From positions 3,185,001 to 3,249,000 of the forward strand of contig NZ_CP119392.1 in the NCBI RefSeq assembly GCF_029224025.1: a DNA stretch of 64,000 bases, written 5' to 3'. The translations under genes and the position numbers were made by a program. Below the pieces are notes generated by a model. It saw only the letters and a program-made list of their open reading frames with translations. It made no database searches and was not told where the DNA came from. This stretch comes from Rhodanobacter sp. AS-Z3 (GTDB lineage Bacteria; Pseudomonadota; Gammaproteobacteria; Xanthomonadales; Rhodanobacteraceae). This document shows, in pieces, positions 16,366 to 24,921 of the stretch (position 1 is the first letter of the stretch; each line of letters starts with the position of its first letter).

Positions 16366-17895
16366 ATGAGCCGATTGCCACACCGCCATGCGCAGTTGCT
16401 TGTGATCCGTCTGCTGCTTTGCGCCGGGTTGCTCGCCATTCCGCCGTGCACACTTGCGACCGCACCCAGCACAGCCATCGACACGCCGGCCGCACTGGCG
16501 GAACAGATCAACGCGTTGGTCACCCAGCCGCGCTTCGCTGGCGCCAGCTGGGGCATTGCGGTGGTTTCGCTGGACAGCGGCGATAGCGTGTATACCCATC
16601 AGGCAGATCGACTATTGCAGCCCGCCTCCACCGCAAAGCTGTTCACGGCGGGGTTGGCGCTGGCCGTGCTGGGCCCCGACTACCGCATGCCAACGCGTCT
16701 GCTGGCTGGCAAACCGGTTGTTCACGGCCACCTGAATGGCCCGCTGATTTTATACGGCAGGGGTGACCCCACGCTGGGCTCGTCAAGCAGTGCGGACTGG
16801 GCGGAACAACTGGCCCGCCAGGCCGCTGCTCGCGGCCTGAAGTTCGTGCAGGGCGACCTGCTTGCCGACGACAGCTATTTCGCCAGCCCGGCGTTCGGCA
16901 ACGGCTGGGAAGCCACCGATCTGCAAAGCTGGTTTGCGGTGCCGACATCGGCCCTGAGCGTGCAGGAAAACATTGTCAGCCTGACCATCAGCCCCTCCGC
17001 CGTGGGGCAACCAGCGCAACTTGCGTTTGCTCCCGTCGAGGCCGCGCCTTCGATCGACAATCAGTTGCTGACCACCACCGCGAACACGCAGAGCGACATC
17101 AATCTCTATCGCGCACCGGGTACAGCGACACTCCACGCGTTCGGCACGGTGGCCGCCGGCTCGCCGGTGCAAACGTTCCGGCTGGCCATGGTCGATCCGG
17201 CGCTGGTCGCCGGCGCCGAACTGCGCCAGGCGCTGAAGCGCCACGGCATTCGCGTCACCGGCAAGCTGCGCGCTATCCATTGGCCGCAGCGGGCAACCGT
17301 CCGCCCCGCGACAGCCGAATTGCTGGGTGAAGTGCAGTCGCCGCCATTGCGCGAGATCGTGCAGCGCGGCCTGAAACGCTCGCAGAACCTGTACCTGCAG
17401 AACCTGCTGCTCAGCGTGGGTGCCACCCAACCCGCCAGCACGACGGGCTTCCGTAGTAGCGAAAATCGCGCGCTGGATGCCTTGCACCAGTGGCTGCAGC
17501 AAAGCGGCATTCCACCATTGGGCAGCTTGCTTGAAGAGGGCGCCGGACTGTCTCGCCGTGATCTGATCACCCCAAACGCGATGGCTCGCCTGCTCAGCTA
17601 TCTGGCAACCCAGCCTTACGCGCAGACCCTGCGCGCGGCGTTACCGGTGGCCGGAGTCGATGGCACGTTGATCCGACGCATGCGTGGTACGGCGGCCGAA
17701 AACAATGTGCACGCCAAGACCGGCAGCATGAGTCAGGTGCATTGCCTGGCCGGCTACGTCACCAGCGCGGCCGGCGAGCGACTGGCCTTCGCCATCATGC
17801 TGAACAACTACGAGAGACCACCTGACGCACCAACGGCGAGCAACGAGGTGGATGCGATCGCGATACTGCTGGCGAACTACCGCGGCCACGATTGA
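16366..17895 (+). CDS. dacB: D-alanyl-D-alanine carboxypeptidase/endopeptidase (PBP4, DacB)
   Basis: Periplasmic class C penicillin-binding protein that trims peptidoglycan peptides and cuts cross-links. 509 residues from ATG 16366. A hydrophobic signal segment (about 11-33) is followed by the three active-site motifs: Ser88-Thr-Ala-Lys91 in QPASTAK, SQN in KRSQNLYLQ, and KTG in HAKTGSMSQ. The long insert between SxxK and SxN is a PBP4 hallmark. Divergent from slyD (starts 117 bp apart) and convergent with the glutathione peroxidase gene. Confidence 0.95.
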   Translation: MSRLPHRHAQLLVIRLLLCAGLLAIPPCTLATAPSTAIDTPAALAEQINALVTQPRFAGASWGIAVVSLDSGDSVYTHQADRLLQPASTAKLFTAGLALAVLGPDYRMPTRLLAGKPVVHGHLNGPLILYGRGDPTLGSSSSADWAEQLARQAAARGLKFVQGDLLADDSYFASPAFGNGWEATDLQSWFAVPTSALSVQENIVSLTISPSAVGQPAQLAFAPVEAAPSIDNQLLTTTANTQSDINLYRAPGTATLHAFGTVAAGSPVQTFRLAMVDPALVAGAELRQALKRHGIRVTGKLRAIHWPQRATVRPATAELLGEVQSPPLREIVQRGLKRSQNLYLQNLLLSVGATQPASTTGFRSSENRALDALHQWLQQSGIPPLGSLLEEGAGLSRRDLITPNAMARLLSYLATQPYAQTLRAALPVAGVDGTLIRRMRGTAAENNVHAKTGSMSQVHCLAGYVTSAAGERLAFAIMLNNYERPPDAPTASNEVDAIAILLANYRGHD

Positions 17896-17923
17896 AGCGG
17901 TGGCGGAAAATCCCGTCGTGGCT

Positions 17924-18409
17924 TCAGCCCGCCAATCTTGCCAACGTGTCCTTGCCGATCTTCTCCGGCGTGTCGGTGGACGCATAGCGCTTGACCACCT
18001 GGCCTTCCGGGTCGACCAGGAACTTGGTGAAGTTCCACTTGATCGACTCGCTGCCGAGGATGCCCTTGCCCTCACTCTTCAACCACTTGTAGAGCGGATC
18101 GGCGTGCTCGCCGTTGACCTGGACCTTGGCGAACATCGGGAAGGTCACGTCGTACTGGGTACTGCAGAAATTCCGGATCTCCGCCTCGTCGCCCGGCTCC
18201 TGATGACCAAACTGATCACAGGGAAAACCCAGCACCACCAGACCCTGATCGCGCTGGTCCTGCCACAGCGTCTCCAGACCCCGGTATTGCGGGGTGAAGC
18301 CGCATTTGGAGGCGACATTGACGATCAGCAGAGTCTTGCCCCGAAAGTCGGCAAGCGAGCGTGGTTTGCCGTCGATGTCGTTCACGGTGAAGTCGTAGAC
18401 ACTGGTCAT
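17924..18409 (-). CDS. Glutathione peroxidase family protein
   Basis: 161-residue thioredoxin-fold peroxidase that reduces hydrogen or lipid peroxides with glutathione or thioredoxin. The peroxidatic Cys36 is in NVASKCGFTPQY, FPCDQFGHQEP is the second signature and KWNFTKF carries the active-site Trp-Asn. It is the Cys (not Sec) form. Cys65 is part of FPC, and another Cys near 82 could be the resolving residue, as in thioredoxin-dependent types. BtuE-like role in peroxide stress is likely. It stands alone. Confidence 0.94.
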   Translation of the reverse strand: MTSVYDFTVNDIDGKPRSLADFRGKTLLIVNVASKCGFTPQYRGLETLWQDQRDQGLVVLGFPCDQFGHQEPGDEAEIRNFCSTQYDVTFPMFAKVQVNGEHADPLYKWLKSEGKGILGSESIKWNFTKFLVDPEGQVVKRYASTDTPEKIGKDTLARLAG

Positions 18410-18572
18410 GCAGTTGCTCCGGCAAAAGATCTGATCAGCCAGATTACGCTATCCGCCGGCGCTTTGCGCGGCATCACCGCAATGCGGCATATCCATATGC
18501 ATTCACCGACGTTCACTTGCGGACGTCTGGACGGCTATTGTCCGTGAACTGACCTGTCTTCTGGAACACGCC

Positions 18573-18722
18573 GTGCTGCATGTGATCGTTGCCACCTTGT
18601 CGCTATTGCTGCTGGCCGGCGCATTCGGTTCCTGCACCGACACGAACGACACGCCAGCGCAAGCGACCAACGAAGTCGAAGCCAGGCAACGGGACGTCAG
18701 CCCTGCTGACGACGAAGCGTGA
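18573..18722 (+). CDS. Possible 49-residue lipoprotein
   Basis: Short ORF starting at GTG 18573: hydrophobic core (VIVATLSLLLLAGAFGSC) followed by an acidic, Thr/Ala-rich tail. It looks like a tiny lipoprotein, but the residue at -3 of the putative lipobox is Phe, which is unusual, and there is no clear ribosome site. It lies in the gap between the glutathione peroxidase and pncB genes. It could be real or chance. Confidence 0.3.
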   Translation: MLHVIVATLSLLLLAGAFGSCTDTNDTPAQATNEVEARQRDVSPADDEA

Positions 18723-18758
18723 GCGCAGCAACGCGTCGCTCATGGCAGGTGCTGGCAA

Positions 18759-19943
18759 TCAGCCTTGTTCCGGGGGAATCTCGAACACCTGGCGCAGATA
18801 CGCCACATAGGCCTTGTCCTCGCACATGTTCTTGCCCGGCGAGTCGCTCAGCTTGGCCACCGGCTGGCCGTTGCAGCGAATCATCTTGATCACGATATTG
18901 AGCGCGCGCGGGCCCACGTCATTGGTGAGGTTGGTGCCCACACCGAATGCCAGCTGGCAGCGCCCACGAAAATGCGTGTACAACTGCATCACCTTGGGAA
19001 TATCCAGCCCGTCACTGAATACCAGCACCTTGCTGCGCGGGTCGACCCGGTTCGCCGCGTAGTGCGCCAGTACCTTTTCGCCCCATGCGAACGGATCGCC
19101 CGAATCGTGGCGGGTGCCGTCGAAAAGTTTGCAGAAATACATGTCGAAATCGCGCAAAAAAACATCCAATCCGTAGACGTCAGACAGTGCGATGCCAAGG
19201 TCACCGCGATATTCCTTCGCCCACGCCTCCAGCGCCGCTACCTGCGAGTCGCGCAGGCGCGGCCCCAGCGCCTGGTGCGCCTGCAGGTATTCGTGCGCCA
19301 GCGTGCCCAGTGGGATGAGATTGAGCTTGCGCGCCAGCCAGACGTTGCTGGTACCGGCGAGCTGTTCGCCCAGTCCGTCACGCAATGTGGTTACCACTTC
19401 TTCCTGCCACACGCGCGAATAACGCCGCCGCGTGCCGTAGTCGGCGATCCGGCAGCCGGTGTAATCCGGCGAGTCACGCAGCAAGGCAATTTTCTCACGC
19501 AGACGCCGGCGCCCCTCGGCGAGGTCGAGCCCGGCACTGGTGTGGCGGAAATACACCTCGTTGACGATGGCCAGTACCGGCACTTCGAACAGAATGGTAT
19601 GCAGCCACGGGCCGCAGATACGGATTTCGATCTCGCCGTTACCGGCTTCCGAAGGGGCGATATCGAGATACTTCTCGTTGAGCTGGAGCAGTCCGAGAAA
19701 GTCGACGAAATCACTCTTGATGAAGCGCCAGCCACGCAGGTAGTCGAGCTCTTCGGGCGCGAAGCGCAACTGGCACATCGCGCGCAGTTCTGCACGAATC
19801 TCATCGATGAAAGGCACCAGATTGATGCCCGGCGTGCGGCACTTGAAGCGGTACTCCACCTGCGCCGCCGGATACTGATGCAACACCACCTGCATCATCG
19901 AAAATTTGTACAAATCGGTGTCGAGCAGCGACTCGATAATCAT
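18759..19943 (-). CDS. pncB: Nicotinate phosphoribosyltransferase
   Basis: Joins nicotinate to PRPP (with ATP) to give nicotinate mononucleotide, the first step of NAD salvage. 394 residues from ATG 19943, chosen because family members begin at [16 protein letters not shown]. An in-frame ATG 75 bp upstream exists but falls on the proposed promoter. GTRRRYSR and the HDSGDP motif with the phosphorylated His are present, and [12 protein letters not shown] is a further conserved block. Length matches E. coli PncB (400). A minus-strand terminator and structured RNA lie 90-220 bp upstream. Confidence 0.96.
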   Translation of the reverse strand: MIIESLLDTDLYKFSMMQVVLHQYPAAQVEYRFKCRTPGINLVPFIDEIRAELRAMCQLRFAPEELDYLRGWRFIKSDFVDFLGLLQLNEKYLDIAPSEAGNGEIEIRICGPWLHTILFEVPVLAIVNEVYFRHTSAGLDLAEGRRRLREKIALLRDSPDYTGCRIADYGTRRRYSRVWQEEVVTTLRDGLGEQLAGTSNVWLARKLNLIPLGTLAHEYLQAHQALGPRLRDSQVAALEAWAKEYRGDLGIALSDVYGLDVFLRDFDMYFCKLFDGTRHDSGDPFAWGEKVLAHYAANRVDPRSKVLVFSDGLDIPKVMQLYTHFRGRCQLAFGVGTNLTNDVGPRALNIVIKMIRCNGQPVAKLSDSPGKNMCEDKAYVAYLRQVFEIPPEQG

Positions 19944-19974
19944 CAGTTGCCCACAGGCATAGGGGTAATGCGTA

Positions 19975-20005
19975 ATTATCCATGCCAGCGCAGGATTCAT
20001 GTGAA
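19975..20005 (-). promoter_or_regulatory. Candidate pncB promoter
   Basis: On the minus strand TTCACA (20005-20000) and GATAAT (19980-19975) match the sigma-70 boxes at five of six positions each, but the spacing is 19 bp. It lies between the upstream terminator (20032) and the pncB start, which would make pncB transcription independent of the RNA upstream. Confidence 0.35.
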
Positions 20006-20031
20006 TGTTTGCAGCCATGAAAATAGCAGGC

Positions 20032-20165
20032 AAAAAAAACCCCAGCGGCCAGGGGAGGACCGATGGGGTTTGTCAGGCGGCATCCAGGGGAGGAAATGCC
20101 GGCCCCTCAGTAACGCGTTGTGCTGCGCCACTTTTTGTCGCCATCACGGCGATACACGGGCTTAG
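20032..20165 (-). ncRNA. Candidate small RNA with two C-rich hairpin loops
   Basis: On the minus strand this stretch folds as three hairpins. TCGCC/GGCGA has a 5-nt loop (20152-20138). GGCAT/ATGCC has the loop TTCCTCCCCTGG (20100-20079). CCCCA-CGG/CCG-TGGGG has the loop TCCTCCCCTGG (20068-20040) and is followed at once by eight T (20039-20032), a textbook terminator. Both apical loops show the same TCCTCCCCTGG, an anti-Shine-Dalgarno-like C-rich motif of the kind used by trans-acting bacterial sRNAs. The 358-bp gap 19944-20301 contains no other gene. The 5' end is a guess: a TTGAAC box at 20190-20185 may mark the promoter. Alternative: a transcription attenuator for pncB. Confidence 0.6.
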
Positions 20166-20301
20166 TGTGGATTGGGCGATGTGAGTTCAATGTACACGCC
20201 CGGGTTCGTTCAGCTGGCCGACAGGCTGCGCGCCAGAAGCGCCCAAACTGCCGCGGTCCGCGCCGCTGTTCTACGATCGCGTATTCCTGCTGGAGTTCCT
20301 G

Positions 20302-21108
20302 ATGAAGCTGCTGACTGTTGGCCTGCTCGCCTGCTGCCTGCTGCGGCCTGCCACAGCCGCCGAGCTCAAAGTGGACCTGGGACACGGCCAGATCACGTGG
20401 CAGACCGCAGCGTTGCTGAAGCGCGATGACGTGCGCACGATCGAGGTGCCGGACGACGTCGCCTTCCATCGCGCCATGCACTACCAGGCGGTTCCGCTGA
20501 CGGCGCTGCTGCACGGCATTCAGGCCAGCGATCACCTGCAGTTTGTCGCCAGCGACGGCTTTGCCGCGGAGATTCCCGCTGCCTTGCTGCTGAACCGAAA
20601 AGGTAGCGTGGCGTGGCTGGCGATTGAAGACCCGGCGCAGCCCTGGCCCGCGTTGCCCGGTCACGGCAGCGCAGCGCCGTTCTATGTCGTATGGACCCAG
20701 CCACAGGCGGCTGGCGTCAGCAGCGAACAATGGCCCTACCAATTGGCCAGCATCCGCAAGCTGGCCGCCATGTCCGCACGCTTCCCGGCGTTGCAACCCG
20801 ATCCGGCGCTGCCGGCCAACAGCCCGGTGCGACAAGGATTCAGCGTGTTTCAGCGCACCTGTCTGGCCTGCCATACCTTGAACGGCGAAGGCGATGCGCA
20901 GGTCGGCCCCGACCTGAACATTCCGCACAACCCCACCGAATACCTGCGCGCCGACCTGTTGCGCGCATTCATCCGCAATCCGCAATCGCTGCGGCGCTGG
21001 CCACAGGCGAAAATGCATGGCTTCGACCGGAATGCGTTGACCGATGCGGATCTGGACGCCGTGCTGGCTTATCTGCGGCACATGGCTGGGCGCAAGGCTA
21101 CGCCCTGA
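20302..21108 (+). CDS. Periplasmic c-type cytochrome with N-terminal sulfite-oxidase-like domain
   Basis: 268 residues. Signal peptide about 1-19 (ends ATA-A). The middle resembles molybdopterin-oxidoreductase-like folds without cofactor residues (VPLTALLHGI, FVASDGFAAEIP). A class I cytochrome c domain lies at the C-terminus, with haem-binding CLACH at 187-191 and a probable Met ligand in AKMHGF. It is thus a periplasmic electron carrier or sensor; the partner is unknown. Single gene, starting ~140 bp after the divergent sRNA candidate. Convergent with the NTF2-like gene. Confidence 0.8.
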   Translation: MKLLTVGLLACCLLRPATAAELKVDLGHGQITWQTAALLKRDDVRTIEVPDDVAFHRAMHYQAVPLTALLHGIQASDHLQFVASDGFAAEIPAALLLNRKGSVAWLAIEDPAQPWPALPGHGSAAPFYVVWTQPQAAGVSSEQWPYQLASIRKLAAMSARFPALQPDPALPANSPVRQGFSVFQRTCLACHTLNGEGDAQVGPDLNIPHNPTEYLRADLLRAFIRNPQSLRRWPQAKMHGFDRNALTDADLDAVLAYLRHMAGRKATP

Positions 21109-21123
21109 GCGCAGACGGGCGGA

Positions 21124-21507
21124 TCAGCTGCGATCCACGATCCGACTGATGCGTGCGCCGTCAAACTCGAATTCGGACTCGCCCGGCAACTCCAGTGCGC
21201 TGCCCGCGCGCGGGCCGTCGGGTATATCCACCGCAAACACGCCGCGCCAGGCAATGGTCACCAACACCGACGCCGGACGGAACGACCATGCCTTGATGAC
21301 TTGCTTGCGCTCGGTGAACAATGACGCGCCCTGTTCAGCCAACTGGCGGAACTCGACCAGTCCGTGTGCCGCCGCATTCACCTGCCCCGCCGAAACGTTC
21401 TCGAACAACAGGTCTGGCGCAAGCATCGCCAGCATGCCGTCCACGTCGAAACGGTTGTAGGCGTCGACATAACGTTCGATCACTTCCCGCTTTTCTGCGT
21501 TGACCAT
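21124..21507 (-). CDS. NTF2/SnoaL-like family protein
   Basis: 127 residues with the cone-shaped NTF2-like fold signature: an N-terminal helix pair (EKREVIERYVDAYNRFDVDGMLAMLAPD) and a sheet ending in EFEFDGARISRI. Members are small isomerases, hydrolases or binding proteins. No catalytic assignment is possible here. Cytosolic. It follows the aminopeptidase gene region on the same strand and probably has its own short transcript. Confidence 0.8.
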   Translation of the reverse strand: MVNAEKREVIERYVDAYNRFDVDGMLAMLAPDLLFENVSAGQVNAAAHGLVEFRQLAEQGASLFTERKQVIKAWSFRPASVLVTIAWRGVFAVDIPDGPRAGSALELPGESEFEFDGARISRIVDRS

Positions 21508-21531
21508 TGCACCGCTCCACGAATCGGAGCT

Positions 21532-22617
21532 TCAGTCTGCCCCGGAACACGCCCCGTTGCACAACTTCTGCAACGTGCGCACGCGCTGCGCCGACGATTG
21601 CCGTGCCAGTTGGCGCACGCTGGCGTAGAACGCAGGCCAGCTTTTCCCCGACCGTTCAAACAAGCCGGCGAAGGCTGGTAGCCACTGGCGATACAAGCCG
21701 AACGGAAGCAGCCGCGCGTTGTTGATCGGCGCCGCCACCCAGGCGTCATAGCGGTGATCTTGTGGCCAACGGCGGTCACGCCATTGCGCGTAATCAGCGC
21801 GGAACGCCGCTATCTCGCGTTGTTTGCGAGCCTCCATCACTTGTTCGCCACCACCGTTCGCGTAGAGCGCTTTCAGGCGCGCCCGCAGGTTCAGTACGCG
21901 CCGGGAGAACTCGTCGTCCATGACTTGGGCACGGCCATTCGGCGGCGGCAATCCGCGCGAACGGCGCCACTGACGCAGCCCTTCTTCCTGCACGAAGGAG
22001 GCAAACGATTCATTGAACGCCGTATCGTTCTTCACGTAGACCAATTGATGAGCAAGTTCATGGAAGATCGTGCTGTCCAGCTCGTCGTCATCCCAGCGCA
22101 GCATGCTCGACAGGATCGGATCGGCGAACCAGCCCAGGGTGGAATACGCCGACACGCCGCCAACCCAGACATCGTCGCCACGCGCACGCAGGCGTGCCGC
22201 ATCCGCGTTGGCCGCCGCTTCACTGAACCAGCCGCGATACGCGACGCAGCCGGCGATCGGAAAGCATTGCGGTATCGCCTGCACCGAGTAGCGCGGCGTG
22301 GCAAAAACGTTCCAGACCACGTACGGACGATCCAGCGCCACGTAAGTGGTGTAACTGCGATTGCCCGGCAGGCCGAGGTGCCGACTGGCAAACGCCCGCG
22401 CCTGCTGTGCCTGACGTAGCCGTTCGGCCAATTGCGGCTTGGTCGATGGGTCGGCCGCCACCGTAGCCAGTGCGCGCCGATGCACGATCAACTCGCCTTG
22501 TCCGCGCGCCGCCTGGCTGTAGTAGTGCAAACTGCTGCAGCCCGACGACAAAAGGCCCATCGCAATGATCGCGATGAGCCTGCTGAAGACACTGCATGAA
22601 AGTCTGCCGAGGTGCAT
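21532..22617 (-). CDS. Putative zinc aminopeptidase lipoprotein (DUF/Aminopep family)
   Basis: 361 residues from ATG 22617. Signal and lipobox-like LLSSGC about residues 24-29, then a large domain with the zinc motif HELAHQ in STIFHELAHQLVY and a downstream Glu in FNESFASFVQEEG, matching the family annotated as predicted aminopeptidases (PF10023 type). Probably a membrane-anchored periplasmic metallopeptidase. Substrate unknown. It lies 22 bp after a Tyr/Gly-rich lipoprotein gene on the same strand, so the two likely share a transcript. Confidence 0.82.
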   Translation of the reverse strand: MHLGRLSCSVFSRLIAIIAMGLLSSGCSSLHYYSQAARGQGELIVHRRALATVAADPSTKPQLAERLRQAQQARAFASRHLGLPGNRSYTTYVALDRPYVVWNVFATPRYSVQAIPQCFPIAGCVAYRGWFSEAAANADAARLRARGDDVWVGGVSAYSTLGWFADPILSSMLRWDDDELDSTIFHELAHQLVYVKNDTAFNESFASFVQEEGLRQWRRSRGLPPPNGRAQVMDDEFSRRVLNLRARLKALYANGGGEQVMEARKQREIAAFRADYAQWRDRRWPQDHRYDAWVAAPINNARLLPFGLYRQWLPAFAGLFERSGKSWPAFYASVRQLARQSSAQRVRTLQKLCNGACSGAD

Positions 22618-22639
22618 CCGCAACCGTTGCCGTCAGTCG

Positions 22640-23158
22640 TCAATCACGCTGATCGCCGTGATCGCGGTGCCGATCATGGTTTCCGCCATGTTGTTCGACA
22701 CTGTGCCCGCGTGGCGCCTGATCAGCTGCATTTCCGTACGTACCGCGATTGTCGTTGCCACGGGAAACCGGACGCCCGTTGCCATGGGACTCGCCGCGCT
22801 GATGGTCACCCGAGCGGTCTTGCCAGTGACCGGCGTGATTGCCGTAGTCGCGACGCCCTCGATAGTCTTCACCACGGTAACCCGAACCGCCGTACCAGGT
22901 ATTGCTGATGCCGACACTGACCCCGGGCGCATAACAGCAACCGTAGTAGCTGCGGCCATAATAGCCGCCACCGTAATAGCTGCCGCCGTAGTAACCATCG
23001 TAAGCCGGCTCGACGTACCGGTCACCGCCGCCGTCGCCATAGTAGGCGTCGCCGCCCTGCCCCGAGCCGCGCACGTAGCTGTAGCCCGGATCGTAGTAGC
23101 AGCCCGACAGCGTCGCGGCGGCAAAAATGAGTGCAACAACTGACAAATGGCGCTTCAT
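22640..23158 (-). CDS. Tyr/Gly-rich lipoprotein
   Basis: 172 residues from ATG 23158. The lipoprotein signal MKRHLSVVALIFAAATLSGC has the cleavage site before Cys20. The mature protein is low complexity: first Tyr/Gly-rich (repeats of YYGG and YGGGYYG), then a His/Arg/Asp/Asn-rich tail. No enzyme motif. Such proteins are found in envelopes of Xanthomonadales with unknown function, perhaps surface or metal-binding. Probably co-transcribed with the downstream aminopeptidase (17-bp gap). Confidence 0.75.
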   Translation of the reverse strand: MKRHLSVVALIFAAATLSGCYYDPGYSYVRGSGQGGDAYYGDGGGDRYVEPAYDGYYGGSYYGGGYYGRSYYGCCYAPGVSVGISNTWYGGSGYRGEDYRGRRDYGNHAGHWQDRSGDHQRGESHGNGRPVSRGNDNRGTYGNAADQAPRGHSVEQHGGNHDRHRDHGDQRD

Positions 23159-23305
23159 GAACCGTCCCCCTGATGGAATGACAGCCCCAGACTGAGCGCA
23201 CAACCTTGAACCGACGCTAAAGTCGTGGCGTGCGCGGCGGCGATCTGAAGATGACTGCCACCGCGCAATGATGCTCGGGAACCAGGCTGCCGCGGAAGCG
23301 ACAAT

Positions 23306-23998
23306 TCAACTGTTGCCGCGCTTGCCCTGGTCGCCACGCTGCGCAGCCAACACGCGGCCATCGGCATGGTCGTTGCCAGCATCGACGGCCGGCGGCGAAT
23401 GCAGATCGACGTGGGTATTTCCGGGCTGGCTCGGATTGGCGTCCGGCCAGGTGGGGCCATGGCGCACGCGGTCGTTCTTCGCCTCCAGCAAGGCCTGTAT
23501 CCGAGCCACCGCGTCTTCCTGACTGATGTGCGGAACTGGCACATCCAGCGGCGGTTGCCTGCGCGTGGCCGGCTTCGCGACGGCCTTCTTTGCGACGGTC
23601 TTCTTCGCGACGATCTTCTTCGCGACGACTTTCTTCGCGATGACCTTCTTTGCGATGACCTTCTTTGCGATGACCTTCTTTGCGACGGCCTTCTTTGCGA
23701 CGGCTTTCTTTGCCATCGGCGCCTTTTTGACTGCGGCCTTCTTTGCTGCGACCTTCTTTGCCACGATCTTCTTGGTTGCAACCTGCTTTGTCGAGATCTT
23801 CTTGGCAGCCGTCTTTTTCGCAGCAGTTTGCTTGCCCACTGGTTTTTTCGCTGCAGGTTTTTTCGCTGCAGGGCTTTTCGCTGCGGGTTTGCTCGCCGCC
23901 ACTTTGCGCGGCACCGCCTTCTTGCTGACTGCCGGTTTGGGTGAAAGGGGTTTCTTTGCCGCGGACTTCTTCGCAACCGACTTCTTGGTCGTAGCCAT
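23306..23998 (-). CDS. Histone H1-like Lys/Ala-rich DNA-binding protein
   Basis: 230 residues. The first ~145 consist of KKxxA-type pentads ([10 protein letters not shown] and relatives), the composition of eukaryotic H1 C-termini and of bacterial HctB/AlgP/Hc1-like proteins. They coat DNA through Lys side chains. The C-terminal ~85 residues are different ([24 protein letters not shown]), ordinary and slightly acidic. Frame and composition make this strand unambiguous. DNA repeats of 15 bp in the middle could change length by slippage in multiples of five residues. Role: probably nucleoid structure or regulation. Confidence 0.85.
   Translation of the reverse strand: MATTKKSVAKKSAAKKPLSPKPAVSKKAVPRKVAASKPAAKSPAAKKPAAKKPVGKQTAAKKTAAKKISTKQVATKKIVAKKVAAKKAAVKKAPMAKKAVAKKAVAKKVIAKKVIAKKVIAKKVVAKKIVAKKTVAKKAVAKPATRRQPPLDVPVPHISQEDAVARIQALLEAKNDRVRHGPTWPDANPSQPGNTHVDLHSPPAVDAGNDHADGRVLAAQRGDQGKRGNS
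23578..23718. repeat. 15-bp tandem repeat inside histone-like gene
   Basis: About nine adjacent units of pattern GCGAYGRYYTTCTTY; three consecutive copies near 23638-23682 are identical (GCGATGACCTTCTTT). Each encodes one AKKxx pentad on the minus strand. In-frame copy-number change is possible. Confidence 0.8.
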
Positions 23999-24087
23999 GC
24001 GTTCGTTCTCCTGCGGTGGTCGTTGGAGTGGTGAGGGTCAGTATGCTCGCCTCGACCGCTGCCAGCATTACCCAGTAGTGGAATCGT

Positions 24088-24699
24088 TCAGCCTCGGAAG
24101 CCCGGTTGCAGCAGCGCATTGATGAAATGTCCGAACACTCGCGGGTTCACCAGCACCGTGAACAGCACGCCGTAGGCCGCGCCCCACAAATGCGCACTGT
24201 GGTTGATATTGCCCGCACCACGGCGATCCATGTAGATCGAATAGGCGGTGTACAGCACCGCGTAAATGATCGCAGGCATCGGCACCACCAGCACGATGAT
24301 GCGCGACCACGGCGATAGCAGCACGAACGAGAACAACACCGCCGACACCGCACCCGACGCACCGAGGCTGCGATAGTTCGGATTCGCGCGATTTTTCAGG
24401 TAAGTCGGCAGGATCGAAGCCACCAGCGCACCGATGTAGAACAAGGCAAAACCCAGCGGACCCAGTTGCGCGGTGAAGAAACTCTCCATTGCGCGGCCAA
24501 AGAAAAACAACGTGATCATGTTGAACAGCAGGTGCCCGAAATCCGCGTGCACCACGCCATAGGTCACCAGGCGGTGGTATTCGCGCTGGCGGGTGATCGC
24601 CGGCGGCCACAGGATCAGGTCGTTCATCAGGCGACTGTTGTTGAGCGCCATGAACGAGACGATGCAGGTGATGGCAATGATGCCAAGGGTAATCAGCAT
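24088..24699 (-). CDS. Rhomboid family intramembrane serine protease
   Basis: 203 residues from ATG 24699, with about six membrane helices. The catalytic Ser115 is in GASGA and His170 in NHSAHLWGA. HADFGHLLFNMITLFFFG is the conserved loop 1/TM2 region with the HxxxN-type signature (His56, Asn60). Rhomboids cut single-pass membrane proteins within the bilayer. The substrate is not known for this subfamily. The gene stands alone between the histone-like gene and divergent PhzF. Confidence 0.9.
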   Translation of the reverse strand: MLITLGIIAITCIVSFMALNNSRLMNDLILWPPAITRQREYHRLVTYGVVHADFGHLLFNMITLFFFGRAMESFFTAQLGPLGFALFYIGALVASILPTYLKNRANPNYRSLGASGAVSAVLFSFVLLSPWSRIIVLVVPMPAIIYAVLYTAYSIYMDRRGAGNINHSAHLWGAAYGVLFTVLVNPRVFGHFINALLQPGFRG

Positions 24700-24921
24700 G
24701 AACAGTTCCGTGACAGGCAGCAAAAACGCACATCTTGAGACTCCCAACGCGGCTTGTCGACTCGATATCCATAGCGCGCGATAGACGTGGGCCATTCACA
24801 CTCGAAATGCCCTTATGCCCTGCGGTCACACCGACATGCCAGATCGTGACTGCCACGGAACGCGTCTGCCGGCTATCATTCGGCGCCTTATGCGGCGCGC
24901 AGCGCCCGATCAACCGACTTG

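Noticed and set aside
20061..20113. Possible 16-codon plus-strand leader peptide with two AGGGGAGGA-ATG starts
   Set aside because: The two apparent ribosome sites are the antisense of the repeated C-rich loops, so they are better explained by the RNA on the other strand.
18765..20165. 466-codon plus-strand open frame opposite pncB
   Set aside because: Shadow of pncB on the other strand. The minus protein has all PncB motifs.
20032..20165. NAD-sensing riboswitch upstream of pncB
   Set aside because: I cannot match it to the NAD-I or NAD-II motifs I know. The repeated C-rich loops fit an sRNA better, and a pncB promoter candidate lies after the terminator. Not fully excluded.
23578..23718. 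Regular short repeats considered as CRISPR
   Set aside because: Units are 15 bp, adjacent, without spacers, and code for Lys/Ala pentads inside a gene.
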